This document shows, piece after piece, positions 56,059 through 64,000 of a stretch of DNA of 64,000 nucleotides. The translations under genes and the position numbers were made by a program. The DNA is from Burkholderiales bacterium 70-64 (lineage in GTDB: Bacteria; Pseudomonadota; Gammaproteobacteria; Burkholderiales; Burkholderiaceae_E): positions 1 through 64,000 of the forward strand of contig MKUQ01000030.1 in NCBI GenBank assembly GCA_001898645.1. The letters run 5' to 3'. The notes beneath the pieces were generated by a model. That model had not been told where the DNA came from, made no database searches, and saw only the letters and a list, made by a program, of their open reading frames with translations. How positions within the stretch are numbered: position 1 is the stretch's first letter; the number at the start of each line of letters is the position of its first letter.

Positions 56059-57233
56059 TCGTAATCCACCCGAAGGAGCACGCCGATCGCGACGCAGTTG
56101 ACCAGGATGCCGGTGCCGCCGTAGCTCATCAGCGGCAGCGTCAGGCCCTTGGTCGGCAGCAGGCCGGTGTTGACGCCCATGTTGATGAAGGCCTGGAACC
56201 CGATCCACAGGCCGATGCCCTTGGCCACCAGGCCGGCGAAGGTGCGGTCGAGCTTGATCGACTGGCGGCCGATCTCGAACATGCGCCGCGTGAGCCAGAA
56301 GAAGGCCACCATCACCACCAGCACGCCGACCAGGCCGAGCTCCTCGCCGAGCACCGCGAGCAGGAAGTCGGTGTGTGCCTCGGGCAGGTAGTGCAGCTTC
56401 TCGACCGACCCGCCGAGCCCGACGCCGAACAGCTCGCCGCGGCCGAATGCGATCAGCGAATGCGAGAGCTGGTAGCCCTTGCCCAGCGTGTTGGCGTCGT
56501 CGAACGGGTCGAGGTACGCGAAGATGCGCTCGCGCCGCCAGGGCGAGAGCCAGATCAGCAGCGAGAAGGTGGTGCCGGCGAGCACGATCAGCGCCGAGAA
56601 CAGCCTGCCGTTGACGCCCCCGAGGAACAGCAGGCCCATGGCCACGGCGGCGATCACCACGAACGCGCCCATGTCGGGCTCGAGCAGCAGCAGCAGGCCC
56701 ACCAGGGCGACCGCTGCGCCGATCGGCGCGAAGCCCTTGCGCACGCTCTGCATGTGGTCCTGCTTGCGCACCGTGTAGTCGGCGGCATAGAGCACCACGA
56801 ACAACTTCATCAGCTCGGAAGGCTGCAGGTTGAACACATACAGCGACAGCCAGCGCCGCGCCCCGTACACCGACTTTCCGACGCCGGGAACGAGCACGAT
56901 GGCCAGCAGGATCAGCCCGAGCAGGAACAGCCACTTCGCCCACGCCTGCCACTGGCGCACCGGCACCGCGAAGGCGACCAGCCCGGCGCCCACCCCGATC
57001 AACACCGCCATGGCGTGGCGCACCAGGAAGTGCGTCGAGGCATAGCTGGCGAAGCGCGGCGACTCCGGCAGCGCGATCGAGGCCGAGTACACCATCACCG
57101 TGCCGGTCAGCAGCAGCGCCGAGACGACCCACAGCACCGCGAAGTCGACGCCCTGCGCCGCGGCCGCAGGCGCGGCGCGATGCACAGCGGGCGCCCCGGC
57201 GTGACGGCGGGTGGGCAGGCGCAGGCTCAGCAC
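56028..57233 (-). CDS. ftsW: Lipid II polymerase/division protein FtsW
   Basis: A 401-residue SEDS-family glycosyltransferase with about ten transmembrane helices. It has [20 protein letters not shown] with the conserved Arg/Trp region, the acidic [20 protein letters not shown] and the late [17 protein letters not shown] 57233 overlaps the murD stop. The final residues [10 protein letters not shown] are encoded within a 19-bp inverted repeat, so the C-terminus may have been altered by the insertion downstream. Confidence 0.96.
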   Translation of the reverse strand: MLSLRLPTRRHAGAPAVHRAAPAAAAQGVDFAVLWVVSALLLTGTVMVYSASIALPESPRFASYASTHFLVRHAMAVLIGVGAGLVAFAVPVRQWQAWAKWLFLLGLILLAIVLVPGVGKSVYGARRWLSLYVFNLQPSELMKLFVVLYAADYTVRKQDHMQSVRKGFAPIGAAVALVGLLLLLEPDMGAFVVIAAVAMGLLFLGGVNGRLFSALIVLAGTTFSLLIWLSPWRRERIFAYLDPFDDANTLGKGYQLSHSLIAFGRGELFGVGLGGSVEKLHYLPEAHTDFLLAVLGEELGLVGVLVVMVAFFWLTRRMFEIGRQSIKLDRTFAGLVAKGIGLWIGFQAFINMGVNTGLLPTKGLTLPLMSYGGTGILVNCVAIGVLLRVDYENRQLMRGAA

Positions 57234-58807
57234 GATCCGTCCATCGCGACGCCGCGCGCCTCGGCGAGGCGGCGCACCGCCTGCGCGAACGCCTCGGCGC
57301 GGTGCGCGTAGTTGCGGAACATGTCGAAGCTCGCGCAGGCCGGCGACAGCAGCACGGCCTCGCCCGACCGGGCATCGGCGGCGGCACGCTCCACCGCTTC
57401 GTCGAGGCCGGCGCAGTCCACGAGCGGCACGCCGGCACCGGCCAGCGCCGCACGCAGGCGCGGCGCATCGCGCCCGATCAGGTAGACCGCTGCGGCATGC
57501 CGGCCGACCGGGCCGGCCAGCGGCGCGAAGTCCTGCCCCTTGCCCTCGCCGCCGGCGATCAGCCGGCAGCGCCGCCCCAGCCCCTCGAGCGCCGCGATGG
57601 TGGCCCCGACATTGGTGCCCTTGCTGTCGTCGACGTACTCGACCCCGTCGATCACGGCGATCGTGCGGCAGCGGTGCGGCTCGCCCGCGTACTCGCGCAG
57701 CGCGTGCAGCATGCGTGCCAGGGGCACGCCGATGGCGCTGCACAGCGCGAGCGCGGCCAGCGCATTGAGCTGGTTGTGCACGCCGCGGATGCGCAGCGCG
57801 TCGGCGGGCATGAGCCGCCTGATCGTGAACGCCACCGGCTGCCTGCGCCGGCGCGCGCCGGCAGCCGTATCCTCGTCGGCCACCGCCTGCGCCAGCCACA
57901 CCAGCGCCCCGTCGCGCACCAGGCCGAAGTCCCCGGCCGCCTGCGGCGCATCGGTGCCGAAGGTGATGCGCGCGGTCGCCTCCGGCGCGCCCTGCGCGCC
58001 CGCGCGGGCCAGCCCTTCGGCGCGCCGCGGCGCCGTGGCCGGATCGCCGCGATCGAACACGGCGACGGCGCCGTGCGCGAAGATGCGCTGCTTGGCCGCC
58101 GCGTAGCTGTCCATCGAGGCATGCCAGTCGAGGTGGTCTTCGCTGACGTTGAGGATGGCGGCGGCATCGGCCGAGAAGCTGTCGGCCAGGGCCAGCTGGA
58201 AGCTCGAGAGCTCGAGCACCCAGACCTGGGGCAGCGCTGCGGCGACGACCGCCTCGCGCAGCGCCTCGAGCATCGCCGGGCCGATGTTGCCGGCCGTGCG
58301 CACGTCCATGCCCGCGCCGCGGCACAGATGCGCGGCCAGCGCCGTGGTGGTGGTCTTGCCGTTGGTGCCGGTGACCGCCAGCACCCTGGGCACGTAGCCC
58401 GACTCGCGCAGGTCGGCCAGGGCCTGCGCGAACAGCTCCAGCTCGCCGGCCACGGCAATGCCGCGCTCGCGCGCCAGGGCATGGAAGCGCGCCGGCTCGC
58501 CGAGCTCGATCGACAGGCCGGGGCTCCATGCCACCAGGTCGACGCCGTCGAGCCAGTGCGCGCTCCAGGGCTCGCCCGAGGCGTACTCGAAAGCGTGCCC
58601 GGCCGCGCCCTCCTGCTCGCGCAGCCGCTGCCACTGCGGCAGGTCGCTGCCGTCGACGCTGCGCGTATCGGCCACGCGCACGCGCGCGCCGCAGTGCGCG
58701 GCCCAGCGCGCCATCGCCATGCCGGAATCGCCCAGCCCGAGCACCAGCACCCGCCGGTCGTGCAGGTCGAACAGGTGCAGCTGGGGCGTGGCGAAGGCTG
58801 CACTCAT
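57227..58807 (-). CDS. murD: UDP-N-acetylmuramoyl-L-alanine-D-glutamate ligase
   Basis: A 526-residue Mur ligase adding D-glutamate. The ATP-binding site is VTGTNGKTTTTALAAHL (about 144-160), with the LELSSFQLALADSF, HLDWHASMDSYAAAKQRIF and YVDDSKGTNVGAT segments typical of MurD. It is longer than E. coli MurD (about 438 residues) because of inserted Ala/Arg-rich loops in the central domain. It lies 2 bp after the mraY stop and overlaps ftsW. Confidence 0.95.
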   Translation of the reverse strand: MSAAFATPQLHLFDLHDRRVLVLGLGDSGMAMARWAAHCGARVRVADTRSVDGSDLPQWQRLREQEGAAGHAFEYASGEPWSAHWLDGVDLVAWSPGLSIELGEPARFHALARERGIAVAGELELFAQALADLRESGYVPRVLAVTGTNGKTTTTALAAHLCRGAGMDVRTAGNIGPAMLEALREAVVAAALPQVWVLELSSFQLALADSFSADAAAILNVSEDHLDWHASMDSYAAAKQRIFAHGAVAVFDRGDPATAPRRAEGLARAGAQGAPEATARITFGTDAPQAAGDFGLVRDGALVWLAQAVADEDTAAGARRRRQPVAFTIRRLMPADALRIRGVHNQLNALAALALCSAIGVPLARMLHALREYAGEPHRCRTIAVIDGVEYVDDSKGTNVGATIAALEGLGRRCRLIAGGEGKGQDFAPLAGPVGRHAAAVYLIGRDAPRLRAALAGAGVPLVDCAGLDEAVERAAADARSGEAVLLSPACASFDMFRNYAHRAEAFAQAVRRLAEARGVAMDGSC

Positions 58808-58809
58808 GG

Positions 58810-59979
58810 CTAGCGCAGCTTGAGCGTCGACAGGCCGAACAGCACCAGCATCATCGTGACGATCCAGAATCGCACGACCACCTGGCTCTCCTTGACCCCG
58901 CCGACCTCGAAATGGTGGTGCAGCGGCGCCATGCGGAAGATGCGCCGGCCCTCGCCGTAGCGCCGCCGCGTGTACTTGAAGTAGCTGACCTGGATCATCA
59001 CCGACAGCGTCTCGACCACGAACACGCCGCCCATGACGAACAGCACGATCTCCTGGCGCACGATCACCGCCACGCTGCCCAGCGCCGCACCCAGCGCCAG
59101 GGCGCCGACGTCGCCCATGAACACCTGTGCGGGGTAGGCGTTGTACCAGAGGAAGGCGAGGCCGGCGCCGGCGATCGCCGCGCAGAAGACGGTGAGCTCG
59201 CCTGCGCCCGGAATGTGCGGGATCAGCAGGTAGCGGGCGAACACCGCGTTGCCGGTGACGTAGGCGAAGATGCCCAGCGCCGATCCGACCAGCACCGCCG
59301 GCATGATCGCCAGCCCGTCGGCGCCGTCGGTGAGGTTGACCGCGTTGCTGGTGCCCACGATCACCAGGTAGGTGAGCACGATGAAGCCGAACACGCCGAG
59401 CGGATACGCGACGTTCTTGAAGAAGGGCACGATCAGGTCGGCGCCGGCCGGCAGGTCGCTGCTCAGGCCGCTGCGCACCCAGTCGAGGAACAGGTCGATC
59501 GCCTGCGCGTTGCTCTGCGCCGGCACCGAGAAGGCGAGGTAGACCGCCGCGCCCAGCCCGATGAGCGACTGCCAGAAGTACTTCTCGCCGGCCGACATCC
59601 CCTTGGGGTTGCGATGCACGATCTTGCGGTAGTCGTCGATCCAGCCGATCCAGCCGAAGCCGACGGTCACGATGAGGACGATCCACACGAAGCGGTTCGA
59701 CAGGTCCGCCCACAGCAGCGTCGCCACGCCGATCGAGATCAGGATCAGCGCGCCGCCCATGGTGGGCGTGCCCGATTTGGTGAGATGGGTCTGCGGGCCG
59801 TCGGTGCGCACCGCCTGGCCGATCTTGAGCGCGGTGAGCTTGCGGATCAGCGAAGGCCCGAACATCAGCCCGATCGCCAGCGAGGTGAGCGTGGCCAGCA
59901 CGGCGCGCAGCGTGATGTAGCCGAACACCGAGAACGCGCGGATGTCCTTGGCCAGCCACTGCGACAGCTCCAGCAGCAT
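58810..59979 (-). CDS. mraY: Phospho-N-acetylmuramoyl-pentapeptide transferase
   Basis: A 389-residue, ten-helix enzyme that makes lipid I from UDP-MurNAc-pentapeptide and undecaprenyl phosphate. It has the catalytic [18 protein letters not shown] (about 113-130), [14 protein letters not shown] and [15 protein letters not shown] motifs. The DGLDGLA motif reads DGADGLA, a mild change. Its ATG overlaps the murF stop (TGATG). Confidence 0.97.
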   Translation of the reverse strand: MLLELSQWLAKDIRAFSVFGYITLRAVLATLTSLAIGLMFGPSLIRKLTALKIGQAVRTDGPQTHLTKSGTPTMGGALILISIGVATLLWADLSNRFVWIVLIVTVGFGWIGWIDDYRKIVHRNPKGMSAGEKYFWQSLIGLGAAVYLAFSVPAQSNAQAIDLFLDWVRSGLSSDLPAGADLIVPFFKNVAYPLGVFGFIVLTYLVIVGTSNAVNLTDGADGLAIMPAVLVGSALGIFAYVTGNAVFARYLLIPHIPGAGELTVFCAAIAGAGLAFLWYNAYPAQVFMGDVGALALGAALGSVAVIVRQEIVLFVMGGVFVVETLSVMIQVSYFKYTRRRYGEGRRIFRMAPLHHHFEVGGVKESQVVVRFWIVTMMLVLFGLSTLKLR

Positions 59980-61418
59980 CAGGCGTGCTCCCCGGCCGGC
60001 GCGCCGGCGAGCGCCGCCACCACGCGCTCCATGCGCATGAAGCGCGAGCCCTTGACCAGCAGCACCGTGGCCGCGTCGCACAGGCCGCGCGCGCGCTCGA
60101 GCAGCGCCTCGAGCGTCTCGAAGTGCTCGCCGCCCGCGCCGAAGGCGGCCACCGCGCCGCTGCACGCCTCGCCGAGCGCCAGCAGATGCGTCACCCCGCG
60201 CTCGCGCGCGTACTCGCCGACCTCGCGATGGAACTGCGGCCCGCGTGCGCCGACCTCTCCCATGTCGCCGAGCACCAGCACGCGGCGCGCCTCGCAGGCG
60301 GCCAGCACGTCGATCGCCGCGCGCACCGAATCCGGGTTGGCGTTGTAGCTGTCGTCGATGAGCACGGCGCCGCCTGGCGCGCGCAGCCGGGCCAGGCGTC
60401 CGACGGCCGGGCGAAAGCGCGCCAGGCCGGCGGCGATGGTCGCGCCGTCGATGCCCAGCGCGTGCGCGCAGGCCGCCGCCGCCAGCGCGTTGCGCACGTT
60501 GTGCGCGCCGTCGATCGCCAGGGCCACCTCGACGCGGGCATCGGGCAGCTCGAGCATGAAGCGCTGCGGGCGCGCATCGGCTGCGGCCTGCACTGCGAAC
60601 CGCGCCGCCCGGCCCGGCTCGACCGCGGCGCCGCCGTGCCCGCCGCCGGGGCCGTCGTGCCCGCTGCCGCCGGCGTCGCTCTGCAGCCCGAACTCGATGC
60701 AGCGGCGCGCACCGGCCAGCGCGCGCCACAGCGGCGCCTGTGCGTCGTCGCCCGGGAACACCGCGATGCCCTCGGCGCCGAGCGCTGCGATCGCCGCCCC
60801 GTTCTCGCGCGCCGAGCCCTCGGCGCCATCGAGGAACTCCTGGTGCTCGCGCTGGGCATTGGTGACCAGCGCGACCGTCGGCTGCGCGATCCGCGCCAGC
60901 CACGCGACTTCGCCGGGATGGTTGGTACCGAGCTCGACCACCGCGGCGCGATGCTCCTCGCGCAGCCGCAGCAGGGTGAGCGGCACGCCCACGTCGTTGT
61001 TCAGGTTGCCTCGCGTGGCCAGGCGATGCGCCTGGCCGAAGCGCTCGACCAGGATGGCGGAGATCATCTCCTTGACCGTCGTCTTGCCGTTGCTGCCGGT
61101 GACGGCCACCAGCGGCAGCGCGAAGCGCGCGCGCCAGCCGGCGGCCAGCTCCCCGAGGGCGCGGCGGCTGTCGGCGACCTGGATCGCCGGCAGGCGCACC
61201 CCGGGCACCCAGCGATCGAACAGCACCGCGGCCGCTCCGGCGCGCTGCGCCTGCCCGACGAAGTCGTGCGCATCGAAGCGCTCGCCGCGCAGCGCCACGA
61301 ACAGGTCGCCCGGCGCGATGCGGCGCGTGTCGGTCGAGACGCCGCCCATGCGCACGGCGCCGTCGCCGTACAGGCGTCCCGCCGAGAGCCAGCCGAGCGC
61401 CTCGCGCAGCTCAAACAT
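59979..61418 (-). CDS. murF: UDP-MurNAc-tripeptide-D-alanyl-D-alanine ligase
   Basis: A 479-residue Mur ligase that adds D-Ala-D-Ala. It has ATP site [14 protein letters not shown] (about 104-117), [17 protein letters not shown], and [21 protein letters not shown] Gly/His/Asp-rich insert of about 25 residues ([20 protein letters not shown], near 242-262) sits in a surface loop and is not usual for the family. It overlaps both murE and mraY. Confidence 0.96.
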   Translation of the reverse strand: MFELREALGWLSAGRLYGDGAVRMGGVSTDTRRIAPGDLFVALRGERFDAHDFVGQAQRAGAAAVLFDRWVPGVRLPAIQVADSRRALGELAAGWRARFALPLVAVTGSNGKTTVKEMISAILVERFGQAHRLATRGNLNNDVGVPLTLLRLREEHRAAVVELGTNHPGEVAWLARIAQPTVALVTNAQREHQEFLDGAEGSARENGAAIAALGAEGIAVFPGDDAQAPLWRALAGARRCIEFGLQSDAGGSGHDGPGGGHGGAAVEPGRAARFAVQAAADARPQRFMLELPDARVEVALAIDGAHNVRNALAAAACAHALGIDGATIAAGLARFRPAVGRLARLRAPGGAVLIDDSYNANPDSVRAAIDVLAACEARRVLVLGDMGEVGARGPQFHREVGEYARERGVTHLLALGEACSGAVAAFGAGGEHFETLEALLERARGLCDAATVLLVKGSRFMRMERVVAALAGAPAGEHA

Positions 61419-62946
61419 GCACGGTCTCCAGGCGCTGCGCGAGCCAGCGGCGGGCCACCTCGCGATCGGAGAACGGCAGACGATCGCCGGCGATCTCCTG
61501 GTACTCCTCGTGGCCCTTGCCGGCGATGAGCACCAGGTCGTCGACGCCGGCGGCCGTGATGGCGTGGCGGATCGCCTCCCCCCGGTCGAGCTCGGTGAGC
61601 CAGGGCTCGCGCATGAATCCGGCGCGGATGTCGGAGACGATGCGGAACGGCGTCTCGCTGCGCGGGTTGTCGCTGGTGACCACCACCCGGTCGGCGAAAC
61701 GCTCGGCGACCATGCCCATGATCGGGCGCTTGCCCGCGTCGCGGTCGCCGCCGGCGCCGAATACGCACCACAGCAGGCCGCCGCGCGCGTGCGCGATCGG
61801 CTGCAGCGCCTGCAGGACGTTCAGCAGCGCATCCGGCGAATGCGCGTAGTCGACCACCACCAGCGGGCAGCGCTCGACGACCACCTGCTCCATGCGCCCG
61901 GGCAGCGGCTGCAGCGCCTCGAGCCCCTGCATGGCCTCCTCGAAGGGCATGCCCAGGCTCATCCAGACCGTTGCCACGGCCATCGCGTTGACCACGTTGA
62001 AATGGCCGAGCACCTGCAGCCGGATCTGCGCGCGCCCCCAGTCGCCGCCCACCGACACGCGCACGCCGTCGCGCTCGTCGTGGATCTCGTAGGCCGAGAG
62101 CTTGCGGCGCGCTCGCCAGCCGTGCTCGCCGGGGAGCTGGCCGAAGGCCACCGTCTGCACCGGGCCCGGCACCGCGTCGAGGATCGCCGGTGCGCTGGCG
62201 TCGTCGCCGTTGACGATCGCGGTGCACAGGCCCGGCCACGAGAACAGCCGGCGCTTGGCTTCGAAGTAGGCCTCCTCGCTGCCGTGATAGTCGAGGTGAT
62301 CGCGCGACAGGTTGGTGAACACCGCCGTGCCGATCGGCATGCCGTTGAGCCGCCCCTGGTCGATGCCGATCGAGGAAGCCTCCATCGCCACGACTTCCAC
62401 GCCCGCCTGCACGAACCCGGCGAGCATGCGCTGCAGCGCGACCGCATCGGGGGTGGTCAGCCCGAAAGGCTCGAGCTGCGTCGGCGCGTCGGGGTGGCCC
62501 ATGATGCCGCTGCCCAGCGTGCCGATCACCGCGGCGCGGCGGCCGGTGCGCGCCAGTCCGCGCGCGATCCACTGGGTGCAGCTGGTCTTGCCGTTGGTGC
62601 CGGTGACCGCCACCACCTCCAGGCGCGATGCGGGGTGCCCGTAGTATTCGGCGGCGATCGGCCCTGCGAGGTGCCGCAGGCCCGGCACGGCCCGGCTCGG
62701 CACCGGCGGCGCGTCCGCAGCGGGCGCCTGGCCGTCGTCTTCGTACAGCACGGCCGCGGCGCCGCGTGCCAGCGCCTGCCCGATGAACTGGCGCCCGTCT
62801 GCCGACGCGCCCGGCCAGGCGATGAAGGCGTCGCCCGGCCGCACGGCGCGGCTGTCGGCCACCAGTGCCGCCCCCGGCGCCAGCACGCTGCGCAGCCATT
62901 GCCCGAGCGAGGCCGCGAGGGGCGGCTGCCCGGCCGTTTCGTTCAC
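61411..62946 (-). CDS. murE: UDP-MurNAc-L-Ala-D-Glu-meso-diaminopimelate ligase
   Basis: A 511-residue Mur ligase that adds the third stem amino acid. The ATP site is VTGTNGKTSCTQWIARGL (about 116-133), and MEASSIGIDQGRLNG follows. The substrate motif DNPR (VVTSDNPRSETPFRIV) marks specificity for meso-diaminopimelate, as expected for a Gram-negative. It overlaps ftsI by 4 nt upstream and murF by 8 nt downstream. Confidence 0.97.
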   Translation of the reverse strand: MNETAGQPPLAASLGQWLRSVLAPGAALVADSRAVRPGDAFIAWPGASADGRQFIGQALARGAAAVLYEDDGQAPAADAPPVPSRAVPGLRHLAGPIAAEYYGHPASRLEVVAVTGTNGKTSCTQWIARGLARTGRRAAVIGTLGSGIMGHPDAPTQLEPFGLTTPDAVALQRMLAGFVQAGVEVVAMEASSIGIDQGRLNGMPIGTAVFTNLSRDHLDYHGSEEAYFEAKRRLFSWPGLCTAIVNGDDASAPAILDAVPGPVQTVAFGQLPGEHGWRARRKLSAYEIHDERDGVRVSVGGDWGRAQIRLQVLGHFNVVNAMAVATVWMSLGMPFEEAMQGLEALQPLPGRMEQVVVERCPLVVVDYAHSPDALLNVLQALQPIAHARGGLLWCVFGAGGDRDAGKRPIMGMVAERFADRVVVTSDNPRSETPFRIVSDIRAGFMREPWLTELDRGEAIRHAITAAGVDDLVLIAGKGHEEYQEIAGDRLPFSDREVARRWLAQRLETVHV

Positions 62947-64000
62947 AGGCTCTCCTTCACCGGCTCGGCCGGCACGTTCAGGCGGGCCAGCGGCGCGTCG
63001 GGGGGCACGCGCAGCGTCCGCAAGGTATCTCCCGCGATGCGCGCGAAGACCGGCGCCGACACCAGCCCGCCGTAGTATTTTCCCGCGCTCGGCTCGTCGA
63101 TCATCACCGCGACGATCACGCGCGGAGCGGAGGCCGGCGCGAAGCCGACGAACGAGGCAACGTACTTGCCGACGTAGCGGCCGCCATCGCGCTTGTGCGC
63201 GGTGCCGGTCTTGCCCGCCACGCGATAGCCGGAGATCTGCGCCTGCGGGGCCGTGCCGCCGGGGCCGGCGGCCATCTCGAGCATGTGCCGCACCGCGCGC
63301 GCGGTCTGCGTCTTGATCACCCGGTAGCCCTCAGGGGCGCCGTCGACCTTGAACATCGACAGCGGCACCAGCTCGCCGTCGTTGGCGAACACGGTGTAGG
63401 CGCGCGCCAGCTGCAGCAGCGACACCGACAGGCCGTAGCCGTACGACATCGTCGCCTGCTCGATCGGGCGCCAGCTGCGATAGGGCCGCACGCGGCCGGC
63501 CACCGCGCCGGGAAAGCCGATCCGCGGCGCCTGCCCGAGCCCGAGCGCCGTGTACATCTCCCACATCTTCTGCGCCGGCATGTTGAGCGCGATCTTGGCG
63601 GTGCCGACGTTGGACGACTTCTGGATGATCTGCTCGACGGTGAGCGGCCCGTAGGCGTGCGCATCGCCGATGGTGTTCGGGCCTATCGTCAGGCGCCCCG
63701 GCGCCGTCTGGATCACCGTGCCCGGCGTGACCTGTCCGGTCTCGAGCGCCAGGGCGATGGTGAACGGCTTCATCGTCGAGCCGGGCTCGAAGGTGTCGGT
63801 GATCACGCGGTTGCGCAGCTGCGCGCCGGAGAGCTGGCCGCGCTGGTTGGGGTTGTAGGTCGGCCAGTTGGCCAGCGCCAGGATCTCGCCGGTATGCACG
63901 TCCAGCACGACGGCGGCGCCCGCCTTGGCCTTGTTCTCGCGCACCGCCTCGCGCAGGGCGTCGAAGGCGAGGAACTGGATCTTGCTGTCAATCGACAGCG
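62943..64000 (-). CDS. ftsI: Peptidoglycan transpeptidase FtsI (PBP3), C-terminal part
   Basis: The frame is open from the right window edge for 352 codons, so the N-terminal part with the membrane anchor and pedestal domain is missing. The penicillin-binding transpeptidase domain is complete: LSIDSKIQFLAFDALREAV, active-site STMK (in EPGSTMKPFT), KSSNVGTAKIA and KTGT (in VAGKTGTAHK). It cross-links septal peptidoglycan with FtsW and is followed at once by murE, the standard cluster order. Confidence 0.96.
   Translation of the reverse strand, partial: LSIDSKIQFLAFDALREAVRENKAKAGAAVVLDVHTGEILALANWPTYNPNQRGQLSGAQLRNRVITDTFEPGSTMKPFTIALALETGQVTPGTVIQTAPGRLTIGPNTIGDAHAYGPLTVEQIIQKSSNVGTAKIALNMPAQKMWEMYTALGLGQAPRIGFPGAVAGRVRPYRSWRPIEQATMSYGYGLSVSLLQLARAYTVFANDGELVPLSMFKVDGAPEGYRVIKTQTARAVRHMLEMAAGPGGTAPQAQISGYRVAGKTGTAHKRDGGRYVGKYVASFVGFAPASAPRVIVAVMIDEPSAGKYYGGLVSAPVFARIAGDTLRTLRVPPDAPLARLNVPAEPVKESL

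Overview
The window is a GC-rich (I estimate close to 70 percent) chromosomal segment of a betaproteobacterium, most likely in the order Burkholderiales. The strongest evidence is the right half. A division and cell-wall cluster runs leftward as ftsI(partial)-murE-murF-mraY-murD-ftsW-murG-murC-ddl-ftsQ-ftsA-ftsZ, followed by a peroxiredoxin gene, lpxC, an M23 peptidase gene, secA, argJ, a DUF815 ATPase gene and a Nudix/thiamine-phosphate-synthase-like gene. It faces a rightward pilB-pilC-pilD-coaE-zapD-yacG block. This order is typical of that group. No rRNA, tRNA, CRISPR array, transposase or prophage gene was seen.

The left half (1-32 kb) is a chain of small accessory modules. (1) 0.3-3.1 kb: an operon of a polytopic membrane protein, a double DUF2249 protein, a MIP18/DUF59 Fe-S assembly factor and a second DUF2249 protein, behind an AT-rich operator resembling an NsrR site. 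(2) 3.2-5.05 kb: ilvD. (3) 5.2-7.75 kb: a ModE-like DNA-binding protein with a DUF2478 protein, divergent from a DUF2325 coiled-coil protein across a good ModE-box match. (4) 7.78-11.55 kb: a fluoride-riboswitch operon, crcB-DUF190-cation/proton antiporter-UspA-pyrophosphatase-HAD protein, converging on (5) two tandem MutS-like ATPase genes at 11.6-14.7 kb. (6) 14.9-17.9 kb: an MFS transporter, a MaoC/FAS1-like hydratase and a CitE-like lyase. (7) 18.1-23.2 kb: folE2, a di-heme cytochrome lipoprotein, a GGDEF protein, a PAS protein and a metallophosphoesterase. (8) 23.3-27.3 kb: a NitT/TauT-type ABC importer coupled to nnrS, behind an FNR/DNR-type box at exactly -41.5 from a -10 candidate. (9) 27.4-32.2 kb: a complete liv-type branched-chain amino acid importer.

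From 32.4 kb onward the genes are housekeeping: a CNNM/CBS membrane protein, type IV pilus assembly ATPase, platform protein and prepilin peptidase, CoA synthesis, Z-ring regulation, protein export, lipid A synthesis and peptidoglycan synthesis. Most genes in each block overlap by ATGA, GTGA or TGATG junctions, implying translational coupling.

The observations most worth following up are: the fluoride operon with its Shine-Dalgarno-sequestering hairpin and neighbouring MutS-like pair; the FNR-type control of an importer fused by operon to nnrS; the ModE-box/DUF2325/DUF2478 unit; a lysine inside the normally invariant FtsZ tubulin-signature loop; an arginine in place of the LivF Walker A lysine; and a 101-bp hairpin-rich insertion or duplication between ftsW and murG.
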